DNA of 64,000 bases from assembly GCF_029227915.1 (NCBI RefSeq), contig NC_079885.1, positions 20,411,001 through 20,475,000 of the forward strand, read 5' to 3'. Source of the DNA: Hydractinia symbiolongicarpus (lineage: Eukaryota; Cnidaria; Hydrozoa; Anthoathecata; Hydractiniidae). Positions 21,996 to 33,624 of the stretch are shown piece by piece. Both the position numbers and the translations under genes were made by a program. Positions within the stretch are counted from its first letter, which is position 1. Each line of letters opens with the position of its first letter. Below the pieces are notes generated by a model. It was given only the letters and a program-made list of their open reading frames with translations, was not told the DNA's origin and searched no databases.

Positions 21996-24900
21996 ATGGC
22001 CGGAGCCGGTGCGTAGTACTTTCGTTTTTGTGAAAACTTGTGTTTTTGTTTATCTCATTTTATGGGTACAAGTTAAATTGTGTAGCTAGCTAATTATCTA
22101 GCTAAATATTTAGCCACTTGCCTCATATATTTCTAGTTCTGTTATTAACTAAAATTAAAGGCTATACCTGACTATAGCTAAAAACAAACGTAGATACTAA
22201 AAGTAGGAGGAACCAGAGCATGCAGCCGTCACCAGCAGTAAACAGCAGTATTTCGAAGTAACCACCTGAGAACCACCAGTATAATGAAGTAACCACCAGA
22301 GAACCAGCTGTTTTTTTAAGTAACCACAAGAAAACCAGCATTTATTATTAATTTACTCCAGATAAGGCAGCAACAACGGCGCAAAGTTTTTTTTATGCAC
22401 AACACTTTATGACCTTAAAACTACCAATTATGATAAATAAAATGGCACCTAGCTCCCAGGCCTTTTTTTATATACTTTATGCTCTTGCTAACTAGCTACT
22501 TTTAAGATGTTTTCACAAGCCCTAATAAATGGATTCCGTGAAGATTAATTTTCCAAAATATGAATAAAATTTGCAGAATTCGCAATAATTAACCAACTTA
22601 AGTTATTCATTTATTTATTTCGCCTAAAGACAATAACGGAAACAAGAAGAACTGAACGAAAATAGTTTTCAGGCACAGATAAATTCATCAACAGAGTGGA
22701 TGGCCTTCTGGATCAGCATGTGCCCACAAGGTTATTGACAAGGTGTCAAAAAAAGTGTGATTCCAATCCTTGGATCACTAAAGGTATCATTAAGTCAGCA
22801 CTGTGATCGCCTTTATAAATCCCTTATAAAGGCTAAAGATCCTTTGATTAAATCTGCTCTTAATGATCAATATAAGCAGTATCGTAACTTAATCGTATCC
22901 TTGTGTAGGCGAAGTAAGAAAATGTTTTATGCTTCCTATTTCAACAATAACCTTGTAATTATTCATAAGGTATGGAAAGGCATCAATTCTATTATATCTA
23001 CTAAACAATCCAAGCCATCCTTTCCTAACTGTTTTAACCTTGACAATGCTAATGTGACTGATCCTTCTGTAATATCCAATGCTTTTAATGATTATTTTTC
23101 TTCTATTGCTGATACTATTCGATCCAAGATTCCTTTTTCTTCAAAACATTTTCCCAGTTCCTTCATAACAAAAATCCTACATCTATTTTTTTTTTCTCCA
23201 ACGGACACTGATGAATTAACCTCCTGCATTGCATCATTAAACAGCAAAAAAGCATCAGGTGCCTTCAGTATTCCTAGTTCAGTGCTATCTCTTCTGAAAT
23301 CTGAATTTGCCAAACATCTATCACTTCTAATTAATCTCTCTTTCTGTCGGGTGTATTTCCATCCAATTTAAAAATTGCCAAAGTTATTCCTGTTTTTATA
23401 AAAGGGTCCAAACTTGATTGTACAAATTATAGACCAATCTCTCTACTATCTAATATTGACAAAATCTTTGAAAAACTGATCTACAAACATGTATATCAGT
23501 TTTTATCACAACACCGAATTTTGTACTTTCAACAATTTGGATTAAGACAAAAACACTCCACTGCAAAAGCTCTTCAAAATATATGCCAAAAAATAATGGA
23601 TACCCTTGATAATGGCCAGTTTGCTTGTGGTGTTTTTGTTGATCTCCAGAAGGCCTTTGACACTGTTGATCACGAAATTCTCCTGAAAAAACTTTTTCAT
23701 TATGGTATCAGAGAAACTCCTCTTAATCTGTTTTGTTCTTATTTATCTAGCAGACAACAATTTGTATCAATTAACCCTATTCGGTCCGGGGGCGGATTCC
23801 GCCCCCCAAGACGGTTTTTTATAATAACTCCTGATTGCTTTGTTATATGGCTATGATATTTACTGAGTTTCAACATTTATCTATTAGACACCTGCATGCT
23901 AAATTTTTAGGTCCCATACCTTTTAGAGGCTTTGATATTGGCCATTACTCGAAACTACCCCTAAAAATCTCTATGAAATCCTTATAATGAGGAAAATATA
24001 ATAACTCCTGTTAGGATTATCCTTAGAACTTAAAACTTGCAACACATGTTTGTTTCATCAAGAAGAATTATTTTGAATAATTTGGACACGTGACGATTCC
24101 GATTTCCCGATTTTGTATGATTTTACCCGAAAATCGAAAAAAAATGGATTTTCGGGCAATTTTTGGCAATTTTTTATCTGATCCATGTAAAAACCGGAAG
24201 ATATGTTAAATAACATTTATTTAGCTTTCAGAAACTTCAAACAGAATGTAAAAATTCGCTGTAGAACAAAAGTAATTATATTTTAAGCAGATAGTGGCAT
24301 TTTTAACAATTTTCAGACTTCTGATGACATCACAGAAAATGTGCTGACAGAAGCAAAAATTTATTGCCGCCATTTTGTTCCTTTTGTGACGTACTATAAG
24401 TGTGCCAAGTTTGATTCCATTTGAACAATCCTATAAAAAGTTATTGAGGGGGGGCAGAATCACAATATGTTCGAAAACCCCCGGACCGAATAGGGTTAAT
24501 GGAACTGAATCTGAGTACAAACTTTTTTAGACATGGTGTACCACAAGGATATGTTTTAGGCCCTCTTCTCTTTCTTATTTATATAAATGATTTAAATTGT
24601 GCCATAAAATTTTCCATGGTTCATCACTTTGCTGATGATACCAACCTAATATGTTTTGATAAGTCTTTAAAATTTCTTTCTAAAAGAATCAACATGGATC
24701 TAAAATTTCTTTTCCAATGGCTCAACGCCAACAAAATCTCTCTAAATGCAAGTAAAACTGAATATATTCTGTTTAAGCACAAGCATAAACCAACAAACTT
24801 TAACTTCAAATTATTCATCAACGGCAAGAAACTCTTCCCCAGTAACTGAATTAAGTACCTTGGTATTCTCTTAGATTCTAATCTTAACTGGGAATCTCAG

Positions 24901-25655
24901 ATCAATGCGATTACGGTTAAAATCAAGAGGGCTAATGGAGCTACAGCTAAACTGCGACACCTTGTTCCACAAAGTGTTCTGAAAACTGTGTACCATGCTA
25001 TCTTTGGTAGTCATCTTCGTTACTGCAATGAAATTTGGGGCCAACCTGGTCATCACTATATTGATTGTATTTACTGTTTACAGCGTTGTGCAGTTAGACT
25101 AATTTCTTTTGTGCAATGCAGAATGACTTCTACCCCTCTTTTCTCTAATCTTAATATTTTAAAACTTGCTGATTTGGTCCACATGAAAAATGTAATTTTT
25201 CTGTACAATTTATATCACGGAAAACCCCCAGAGGCACTTCTTGATACTTACAAAGTTGACTTTTCCCACTCTTACCGGACTCGTGGATCTATTCTTGGTT
25301 TGATAAATCCCCCCACTGTGTTAACTAAATCCTTTGGCTTGAACTCTATTCGAAGTCAGACCATTTATTCATGGAATTTTGTACAAAACTCCTTTCCTTC
25401 AACTCAACTAGTCTCTCTCATCTCTCCTAAATTAACTTCTTCTCTGATCCAGGTCTTTTTCTCATTGTACTGCTGAGTTTGTGATCATTTGTTTTTCTTT
25501 TAATATGTTACTGCCTTTTGTATATGTTTTTGTTTGTTTGTTTTGTTGTTTTGTTTTTGTATATTAAGGGTGGCCAGCAACATGTCATAGCCGTAGGCTA
25601 ATAATGCTGGTCTCCTTACAGTGATATTTATTTGACTTTTACCTTATGTATGCTA

Positions 25656-25688
<33 letters not shown>

Positions 25689-28600
25689 CTTCTTCTTCTT
25701 CTTCTTCTTCTTCTTCTTCTTCTTCTTCTTCTTCTTCTTCTTCTTCTTCTTCTTCTTCTTCTTCTTCTTCTTCTTCTTCTTCTTCTTCTTCTTCTTCTTC
25801 TTCTTCTTCTTCTTCTTCTTCTTCTTCTTCTTCTTCTTCTTCTTCTTCTTCTTCTTCTTCTTCTTCTTCTTCTTCTTCTTCTTCTTCTTCTTCTTCTTCT
25901 TCTTCTTCTTCTTCTTCTTCTTCTTCTTCTTCTTCTTCTTCTTCTTCTTCTTCTTCTTCTTCTTCTTCTTCTTCTTCTTCTTCTTCTTCTTCTTCTTCTT
26001 CTTCTTCTTCTTCTTCTTCTTCTTCTTCTTCTTCTTCTTCTTCTTCTTCTTCTTCTTCTTCTTCTTCTTCTTCTTTTAGGATTAAAGTTCATTCTTTGAA
26101 ATAAAATGTAACACGTTTCAAGGAAAAAATGTTCATATTGAAAGCAAAATTTTTTACTTGAACAGAACCCATGTGAGAAAAATAAACGTATTTTTTCTGC
26201 CTGATGCTACAATGTTTCTCCACAACATTTATTAATTCATTCAAACTTTACTTTGTCTACGAAAAGAAAAAAATGTGTTGTTTTGGACCCTCCTCCGTAT
26301 AGTGTTTTTCGTTAATTCAGATATTAGTTCATTATTTAAAATATTAATTTTGTTTTTATTAATTCTTGCGTGTGGTTTTAAAAGCCTTGTGTCTCAACTG
26401 TTGCATAAAGCCCTAGTCACACCAGACATAAAAATTTCAGAAAAATGGGTCATGAACTGTTCTGTACATTATAAAATATTTCACATTCGAAGCGATAGTT
26501 GCGTTTATTCCGTGTTATCTATTTATAACTGGTCGTTCTTTGTGGTCGCTTAAAAAACTGCTGGTTCTCTGTTAGTTACTTCAAAATACAGGCGGTTCTC
26601 TGGTGGTTACTGCAAAGTACTGCTGGTTACTGCTACTACACATGGGGGTTTAGACCTTATGACCAAAAGTCTGTCTTCAACATCATCATTCACCAATAAC
26701 CATGCCATATGAGGCTGCCTAGTTATAGACTTCATGTGCCTTAATGCAAAAAATTGGAATTTAAGATGAAAGTGGAAAAATACTGTTCAGGAGAAAAACA
26801 TGATTTTTATACAAAGGTTACCAGGAACTGACACTTCACTTTTTCTGTAATTTCGTCATGTGATTTGTTGGTCATTAGAGTACCCTAACTTGGCTAGCTA
26901 CCATCTTGACCTGTTGTTGAGATCATTATTTTCTATCATTTTTTGTTTGCTGTTACTGTGTTTAGTGTTAGCAAAAAGGTTGTGCGTTTAATCTCCAGTT
27001 CAGAATTTTCAAAGTTTTTCGTAGCTAATGGGAGCTTTAAAACCTCTAAAACTGCCTTTCTGGTTCCTCTTGTAGACAATTGGCAGGATTTATTCTGCAA
27101 AATTTCAGTTAGGCTAACCAAAAAAATTACAATCAATTCAACTTTCCTTTAAAAAATAAAACTTGTAGCATATTTTCATTTTCCCAGCACACAAAAAATT
27201 GAATATGTAAGTAAGCTGATGGTGCATTGTGTAAATTTGTTCATATATATATATAAATATATATATGGCTTGTTTTGTTTTCGATATCTTGCTGATTGGT
27301 TGGACAAAACAGTTATTTTGTAAGATTTAATTTTGTAGATAACTAATTGGTTAATTTACATAGAAATTCATTGGGAATTTAATTTTAGGGAGGCCAAATG
27401 TTGTTAAATTTCCTGAAAATCCGAATTAACTTATTTTCGCAGAAAATAATTTATAAAAAAAAATCCATATATATAATTCACAAAAATTATTTGCCGTTGA
27501 AATTTTACTTTACTTTATTACTTGTATATACATACTCTTACACATAACTATACCATAATTCTTGGTTTTGTATTTTTCTCAGGTAAGGATAACATTGAAT
27601 ATCTGAAACAAGATGTACCAAAGTTTATTAGAGACTTTAAGAGCAAGACAAACCAAACTGAGGCACCAAATATAGATTCAAAACGAAAAAAAGTGGATGA
27701 CAATGATGATGATGCCGATATACAACGCGCGGATGAAGCACCTACTATTTCTATCGAAGGGAATATTTCGGTTGAAGAAGTGGAAGCTTTTGCGAAAGAT
27801 TCATTTGGAGAAAAAGCTGAGCTAAAAATCGAAACGTCAAGTAAAAGACTGCATGAAAAAGATGGTAAGTGGTTGTTTGTTAATTCAAATCTTTATAAAT
27901 TAAAGACACGGCCAATACAACATCCATGACAACATGAAAACATTAATAGTAATATGTTAAATTGCTGTACCATGCAAGCGGGATAGACTCTAAAATACCT
28001 GAACCGGGGGAAGGATAATATAATTAGAGGGTGAAATTAGCTTACACTATGTATATAGGACTTGTAAGCATTAATTGGTACCAAATTTAAAGTTATTTTC
28101 AGGTCACACCAAAATAGTATTATTGAAGATATTATTTCCGTTTGTCTGTTCAGTATTCATATTACTGTGGAAAGTTTATCATTTCTTGAACATGATAGTT
28201 TAGTAGGCGACGTTTCGGGAGATCCTTCTCCCATCATCGGGCAAAGTAAAATGATGTTGAGCATGTATTTATATAATTGCAGAGGATCGAAATTCATAAA
28301 AATTAACCAATCAGAAACGGGCTGATAATTACAGTTAATTACGGTAATAACCATTTTCGGACCTAGATGTAGGTAACTACTTCTTCTGTAGGGCTGGTAA
28401 CCAAATCTCAGGAAGTTGATACGAGATGCTGTTTATGTGTTTGTTACGTGCTACACTGTTGATGGTTTCTTTAATCTTCCTGGCCGTTGTTTTGGATTCT
28501 CTGTCAATGATTTTCTTCTCATCCCAATTAAACTGATGACTTCTGCTCCAGCTGTGGTCCGCAATTTCGTTTTGCTTCACATCTCCGTTTCTCACTGCGC

Positions 28601-30681
28601 GCACATGTTCTTGTACTCGTTGCTTAAACTTTCTTTTTGTTTGGCCTATGTACACTGCATCACAATCTTTACACGGAATTTCGTAAACAACATTGCATTG
28701 TTCTTCCAGGTTTATTCTGTCTTTTGGTTTAGACAAAGTGCTTCTTAGGGTGTCTTTAGAGTTAAGAATGCATTTGATCTTTTATGTTTATATTGGTCGT
28801 TATATTGGTTTATGTTTATATTGGTCGATGGAAAGTCTTGATTTGATGGTGTTGTCAAGATCAAGGATTTGGCGATGTAGGGTGTTACGTGTTACGTGAT
28901 TTAGATGGATTCTTTCTTGCAACAACTGGCGGCTTGCGTGCTGTAAGATTTTCTTACTTCTTTCAGTCTTTACTCTGCAGTATCGTATATAAAGACACAC
29001 TGACCAGTACCTTAACTTCGAATCAAACCATCAGAAATCTTGCAAATAAAGTATCATATCTTCATTACTGAATCGTGTCAACAGCGTAGTCAGCGACAAA
29101 CAGGAGAGGAAAGAAGAAATACGACGTGTAAGAAATGCATTAATCGCAAATGGATACAGTCATAAAGTCATCACGCAAGTAGAAAATAAAATGAAGAGAA
29201 GATGCAACGGAGACAACAAGGAAACATCAGAGGAATTTATCGCATCAGCATCCCTACCCTTCGTACCAGGTACCAGCGAGATCCTTCGTCGAGTTTTAAG
29301 GCAACAAGATCAAATGCATTTTTAATTCTAAAGACACCCTAAGAAGCACTTTGTCTAAACCAAAAGACAAAATAAACCTGGAAGAACAATGCAATGTTGT
29401 TTACGAAATCCCGTGTAAAGATTGTGATGCAGTGTACATAGGCGAAGCAAAAAGAAAGTTTAAGCAACGAGTACAAGAACATATGCGCGCAGTGAGAAAC
29501 GGAGATGTGAAGAAAAACGAAATTGCGGACCACAGCTGGAGCAGAAGTCATCAGTTTAATTGGGATGAGAAGAAAATCATTGACAGAGAATCCAAAACAA
29601 CGGCCAGGAAGATTAAAGAAACCATCAACAGTGTAGCACGTAACAAACACATAAACAGCATCTCGTATCAACTTCCTGAGATTTGGTTACCAGCCCTACA
29701 GAAGAAGTAGTTACCTACATCTAGGTCCAAAAATGTTAATTACCGTAATTAACTGTAATTATCAGCTCGTTTCTGATTGGTTAATTTTTATGAATTTCGA
29801 TCCTCTGCGATTATATAAATACATGCTCAACATCATTTTACTTTGCCCGATGATGGGAGAAGGATCTCCCGAAACGTCGCCTACTAAACTATCATGTTCA
29901 AGAAATGATAAACTTTCCACAGTAATACCAAAATAGTAGTTCGAGATTTTAAAAAATCAAAAACAAAGGTCTTCTGTGGGATTCAAACCCACAATTTTCC
30001 CGACTTGAGTTGGGCTTGCTTTACTATTTAGCTACCCCTGTTGGTTTTCTGTTCTTGCATAATGTAATTTCTTTTTGATATTTTGTCAATATGATGTCAA
30101 TTTTTTTTCCATAAGAATTATGAATTTATCTGTGGCCCCGGTATTTTGTATAATGTACAATAACCTTGCCATTTGTCGTTTATACGAAAACTAGTTTTCC
30201 CTAGATGATGAATCGTCGCGAATGAAAATTTCGTAAATAAATTAGTAATAAGAAAGCGTGCAGGTATATTGTGATAAATATATTTCTGAAGATACGAATG
30301 CAACATAACTGGTTAATAAAACAAAGCAAACGACCTTACTTTTGTTTATTTCTTCGTCTGCAAATTTTAAAACTCTCCATAAATATAGATTTTTATAAAT
30401 AATTCTTACAAAAGTTGAAGTTTATTTTTGCCATAATTTTAATTTTATCGAATTTAGACTAAAATTCTTAAACCCCAAAATTACTTTCCGATGTGATTTA
30501 TATCACTCACTTTTATACCTTAGATGAACTAGCGGAGGATGGAAAGGTTGTGTTTAAAAAACCAACAAAAGAGAAATTGAAAGATAAATCAACAAAAAAC
30601 AAGAAAAAACAGAAAAGTCAAATGAAGCAAGTGAAGAATACGAATCTTCTATCGTTTGGCGAAGAGGAAGAAGATGAATAA
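21996..30681 (+). CDS. KIAA1143: KIAA1143 homologue (DUF4604 family), three exons
   Basis: Exons 21996-22008 (MAGA plus one base, donor GTGCGT), 27583-27864 and 30524-30681 join in phase 1 at both junctions. They give 150 aa, close to the roughly 154 aa of the human protein. Matching family features are a short N-terminal YLKQDVPKFIRDFK segment, an acidic middle (KKVDDNDDDAD), the SVEEVEAF segment, a DGKVVFKKPTKEK block, a lysine-rich run and the conserved ending NTNLLSFGEEEEDE. Function is unknown; the charged, disordered composition suits a nuclear protein. TAA overlaps AATAAA-like sequence just after the stop. Intron 1 (5.6 kb) and intron 2 (2.7 kb) are filled by mobile elements, all of which would be removed by splicing. 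Confidence 0.85.
23775..24495. mobile_element. piggyBac-type MITE inserted in the LINE
   Basis: TTAA target duplications at 23771-23774 and 24496-24499 flank terminal inverted repeats starting CCCTATTCGGTCCGGGGG and ending CCCCCGGACCGAATAGGG. TTAA targeting and CCCT ends are features of piggyBac elements. The 721-bp interior has no transposase frame. The RT frame of the LINE, SRQQFVSIN before and RHGVPQG after, continues across the insertion apart from a one-base shift. Confidence 0.85.
25660..26075. repeat. (TTC)n microsatellite, about 139 uninterrupted units
   Basis: A pure TTC/TCT/CTT run of about 416 bp at the 3' end of the LINE. It produces artificial poly-Leu, poly-Ser and poly-Arg frames that are not genes. 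Confidence 0.97.
28206..28242 (-). ncRNA. Hammerhead-like ribozyme motif, left PLE copy
   Basis: On the minus strand CCGATGA is followed by a GGGAG...CTCCC stem-loop and then GAAACGTC. That is the core order of a minimal type I hammerhead, with a self-complementary ACGT helix III of the kind that works as a dimer. Penelope-like elements are known to carry such ribozymes. The usual CUGAUGA is CCGATGA here (U to C), which may impair cleavage. Confidence 0.5.
28377..28736 (-). CDS. GIY-YIG endonuclease domain of Penelope-like element, left copy
   Basis: An open frame of about 119 codons. It includes the CxxC pair in YEIPCKDCDAVYIGQTKRKF, the YIG motif, and the catalytic-region KQRVQEHVRAVRNGD. 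PLEs of the Penelope/Neptune type place this nuclease after the RT. The frame is intact, but the RT upstream is missing, so only a C-terminal fragment remains. Confidence 0.75.
   Translation of the reverse strand: MSKPKDRINLEEQCNVVYEIPCKDCDAVYIGQTKRKFKQRVQEHVRAVRNGDVKQNEIADHSWSRSHQFNWDEKKIIDRESKTTARKIKETINSVARNKHINSISYQLPEIWLPALQKK
29351..29710 (+). CDS. GIY-YIG endonuclease domain of Penelope-like element, right copy
   Basis: Nearly identical to the inverted left copy; YIGEAKRKF replaces YIGQTKRKF, and KKNEIADHSWSRSHQFNWDE matches. Upstream, in another frame after a stop near 29325, lies the RT C-terminal segment. The frameshift between the two means the copy is not fully intact. Confidence 0.75.
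   Translation: MSKPKDKINLEEQCNVVYEIPCKDCDAVYIGEAKRKFKQRVQEHMRAVRNGDVKKNEIADHSWSRSHQFNWDEKKIIDRESKTTARKIKETINSVARNKHINSISYQLPEIWLPALQKK
29845..29880 (+). ncRNA. Hammerhead-like ribozyme motif, right PLE copy
   Basis: The same CCGATGA / GGGAG-AAGGAT-CTCCC / GAAACGTC arrangement as the left copy, in the orientation of its element. The shared U-to-C change at core position 4 predates the inverted duplication. Confidence 0.5.
29969..30038 (-). repeat. tRNA-derived (pseudo-tRNA or SINE) sequence
   Basis: On the minus strand there is an A-box-like TAGCTAAATAGT and a perfect T-arm, GTGGG-TTTGAAT-CCCAC. No good anticodon stem or acceptor stem can be drawn, so a functional tRNA is unlikely. Confidence 0.4.
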
Positions 30682-33624
30682 ATAAAACTATCCTTATTAG
30701 CGAAGAAACCTTTTCGTTGATGCTCGTACGTGAATTTAAAAAAAGTCATTTTTTCGACAGTCATCCCTTTAACCGCAGTAAGAAATGAAATATAATATTG
30801 TCTGCGCTAACAAACAATTACAAATGTATAGCGGATAAAGAAAAAGAAATTTTGTTGTACAAGTTTTAGTGTTAAAAAGTGTTTTTTATGACTTACGGTT
30901 ATATATCGCTGTCCTGAAGTTATATTCGTGGTGTTATCATTTTTGAACATATGACAAAAAGTTGTACAGAGCGGTAGCATAATATATAGTAAAGTTGGAA
31001 AGTATTTCTCTAAGAAATGCCCGTGGTTTTTGGGCAGGTTCACGAAAGTTTATTCATATCTAGAAGAATAGCTACTTTCCATTGTTCATACATGCAAGCA
31101 TCTGCTAGATGGGACTAGATGTTATATACTTATACGGTATAACGAGAAAAAAGTTGTTTTAGTCTGGTTCTCTCCTGCAGCATATCGGGAATAGAAAAAA
31201 ATTTTTTTTTGAAACTGCTTTATCCGTGAATTTTTTTTTTCAAAAAATCGTTATAAGAAGACGTAAGTATATCCAAGTTATCTTTGAAGATATATTTTGT
31301 TTACATTTATATTCTTGTTTTTGTGCTATTTTTGAACGCTCCTTCCCTCTTACCTGGGCCTGTCCGTTTATTAGCCATTAATTTTGCGCACAACACTCTA
31401 CAAAGCGGTCGGTGTTTGTCTCGATGAACCAGTCAAAACAAACAATCGAAAGTAATACTCTGACGTCTTTGTCTTTGCAAAACAACATGTGTTTCTGGCT
31501 GCCTTAGATAGTTGACGACAAACCAATTTAAAAGGTAAGTACGGCGATTATAAATTATCTTTCAGGCAAAAATTCCGGCCGGAAATTTTTGTCATTTTCA
31601 TCAATCCAGTCTCAAATTCTTGTCTTTATTTTCAAGAGTTAGTTGGAACTTAAACATTTTACTGCGAAGAGTTGTTTGTCTTAACTGTGGAAATTCATTT
31701 TTTTCAATTTATAACTGGATTTGTTTATCTTCTGCACGTTATTTTAGTTAAGGAGCTTTCCGCAGGATTTTTTATGGTAAAAAAACACAGATCTAGAAGA
31801 CAGTTTTTAACTCCCTTTCTATCATCTTTGCAAGGGGAGGCCTTTGTTCTAGCATTTTTACCTTAAATATTTGATTTGACCCAAGGAAATTTTTTGGTTA
31901 CTGTGTATTTTATGACATTTTGTGTTATGACGGAAACAATTAATTATTGTTATCCTCGGATTAAATATCATTTAACATGAAAAATATTTGTTCTGTTTTA
32001 GCATATTTACTTGAACAACTCAGAGGGAGACTAATATTCTTTTGATATAGATAAATGGTCTAGCCTCGTTATGATAACGAGCCTAGATTGTTATCAATGA
32101 TAAATTGTTTTGTTTGCATGTTGTACCAGCACTTTTAGTTTGCTTATAAATAAATTTTGCCAATTAAAAATAAAAAGTGAAAAATTAAAGTAAAGTTAAG
32201 TAAAATGAAAGTGGAGGCACACTCGTCCCCAGGGATATTTGCCTTTTCAATATAAGATCCCTGGGGACAAGGCTGAAAGTAAAAAGACAATCTGCTTTTT
32301 ATGTTCTAAGAAATTCAAAAAAATAGATTTTTTTACAAACAAGTTTGTGGGGAAGAAAAGTACTCATTTGTGCGTAATTATTGTAGGGGGATCGAATAAG
32401 CAGGGAGGTGGGTACTCCGGGGAAATTTTTTTAAAGTGGGGGGGTCATAATATAATGACCTAAAGGGGTATTACGAAATTTTCTGTAAAATGGGGGGGGG
32501 GGGGGATAAAACGACTAACTTTAAATAAACTAACACTAGTGAAACAACTAAAAATAAAGATAACAATGTTTTTGACATGTTTAAGGAATAAACTGTGCTA
32601 ACATTTTGTTGATATTTGTTATTTTAAACCTGTAAATAGTATTTGTTCTTGAGATTTGTTCCAAAAGAGAGTTGTGTTTGACTAAAATAAAAGATGCTGC
32701 TTTGTGATATCCAAAAAACTTATTATGAGGTTTTGATAATAAAATGAGGAGGTGTGTCTCATTTTCAAATTTCCATAAAATTGGGGGGGAGTCATTATAA
32801 AATGATTTTAGGGGTGAAAAGTTCGAAAAAGTAAAATTTGACCCCCCCCCCTCTTAAATTAAGCACAAAAGAGTATTGTATCAACCTTCTTGGGTTCAAG
32901 GTTCTGCAGTTTTACAGAGTTCTGCACAAAAAAATTTATAGATTTAAACAAGCCTTCAGATTGTTCTATTTTTATAAGCATCTTTTGTATTTATTTATTT
33001 TTTTTTGTTTGTTTATTTTTAAACTTTTTAAACTACTGTGGCACATTATCAACCGGAGAAGAAAGTCAATTAAGCTCTGCCAAGCTCGGGCAAAAATTTA
33101 AGAATATGTTTTATAGAAAATCAGGCCGGGGGTTCAGGTAAAAACAATGGGTCTATTGTTTAAAGCATCAGGCAAATAAGAATAATGACCAGCCTGGTTA
33201 GAATTTTGATATTCTTATAAATAAAAAAACTTTTTTATATTGTGTTCTATGTGTTTCTAAACCGTGTTTGTCAGAAACAAAAACGTCTTACCATCCCAGG
33301 CATCTTTAATGTCTGAAGAGGTAAAAATGCGCTGAGGACAAGGTTGGCCCATTAACTCTAAATGGGCGATAAATAAAGTATATGCACTTATAAAAACATC
33401 TGAGCGGTAAACATCATTAAAAGTTAGGTAATGTTGAGCGTTTTCAATCTCTTCCCCTGGATATCCACCATCCTGATAAAGAAACAACAGGCACTGGGGA
33501 CGAAGTTGAATTGATTTGAATGCTATTCATTTCACATATCATTTAAGCTATGTCACTACATGTAACAGATGCATGTAATTTTTTTCCTTTATTATACTAG
33601 CCTCGATTTTCTTGATAAATCGTT
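30682..33624. other. Intergenic region with MITEs only
   Basis: No supported gene. It holds MITE-like units at 32219-32274 and 33330-33503 (GTCCCCAGG ends), the second poly-G MITE, and a small TAGCCTCGTTA/TAACGAGCCTA hairpin near 32062. Confidence 0.6.
32357..32876. mobile_element. MITE, poly-G-containing family, copy 2
   Basis: Ends TACTCATTTGTGCGTAATTA and the complement of TTAAATTAAGCACAAAAGAG. The interior closely matches 3770-4100. Copy 2 carries extra G-rich sequence near 32400-32500. Confidence 0.65.

Larger units (their letters stand above)
22672..26077 (+). mobile_element. Degenerate non-LTR retrotransposon (Jockey/L2/CR1-like RT)
   Basis: The reverse transcriptase region is recognisable: RPISLLSNIDKIFEKL near 23430, FGLRQKHSTAKAL near 23540, VDLQKAFDTVDHEIL near 23640, HGVPQGYVLGPLLFLIYIND near 24535 and the catalytic FADD near 24632. 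A C-terminal region follows to 25476. Stops and frame breaks occur around 23371, at the MITE insertion and near 24846, so it is dead. No endonuclease domain was seen 5', consistent with 5' truncation. The 3' end is a TTC microsatellite, as in several LINE groups that end in simple repeats. Sense orientation relative to its host gene. Confidence 0.8.
22218..26645. mobile_element. Element with fold-back-like inverted ends containing a nested LINE
   Basis: The left end (22218-22345) carries repeated words AGTAACCACCAGAGAACCAG. The right end (26553-26645) carries their reverse complement (CTGGTTCTCTG.TAGTTACTTC, GGTTCTCTGGTGGTTACTGC). Roughly 95 bp match in inverted orientation, and each end has internal subrepeats of about 35 bp, as in fold-back transposons. 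No transposase is visible inside. The interior is occupied by a LINE, so the element was either a host for that insertion or the two ends belong to separate copies. Confidence 0.55.
28162..29931. mobile_element. Two Penelope-like element 3' ends in inverted orientation
   Basis: The arms at 28162-28783 (element on the minus strand) and 29309-29931 (plus strand) are near-identical inverted copies of about 620 bp, around a centre that differs between the copies. The centre encodes a PLE-like segment on the minus strand (about 28800-29000, HASRQLLQERIHLNHVTRN) and a different one on the plus strand (about 29060-29325, ending FVPGTSEILRRVL). The left copy seems internally deleted. Each arm carries a GIY-YIG frame and a ribozyme-like motif. 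It sits in intron 2 of the KIAA1143 homologue. Confidence 0.75.

Noticed and set aside
25628-26104. Long poly-Leu, poly-Ser and poly-Arg open frames
   Set aside because: They are only the three readings of a pure TTC/GAA microsatellite.
29969-30038. Functional tRNA gene
   Set aside because: The T arm and A box look right, but no acceptor or anticodon stem can be formed.
33257-33487. Minus-strand 76-codon frame
   Set aside because: It coincides with a GTCCCCAGG-end MITE-like unit, has no splice context, and is probably fortuitous.
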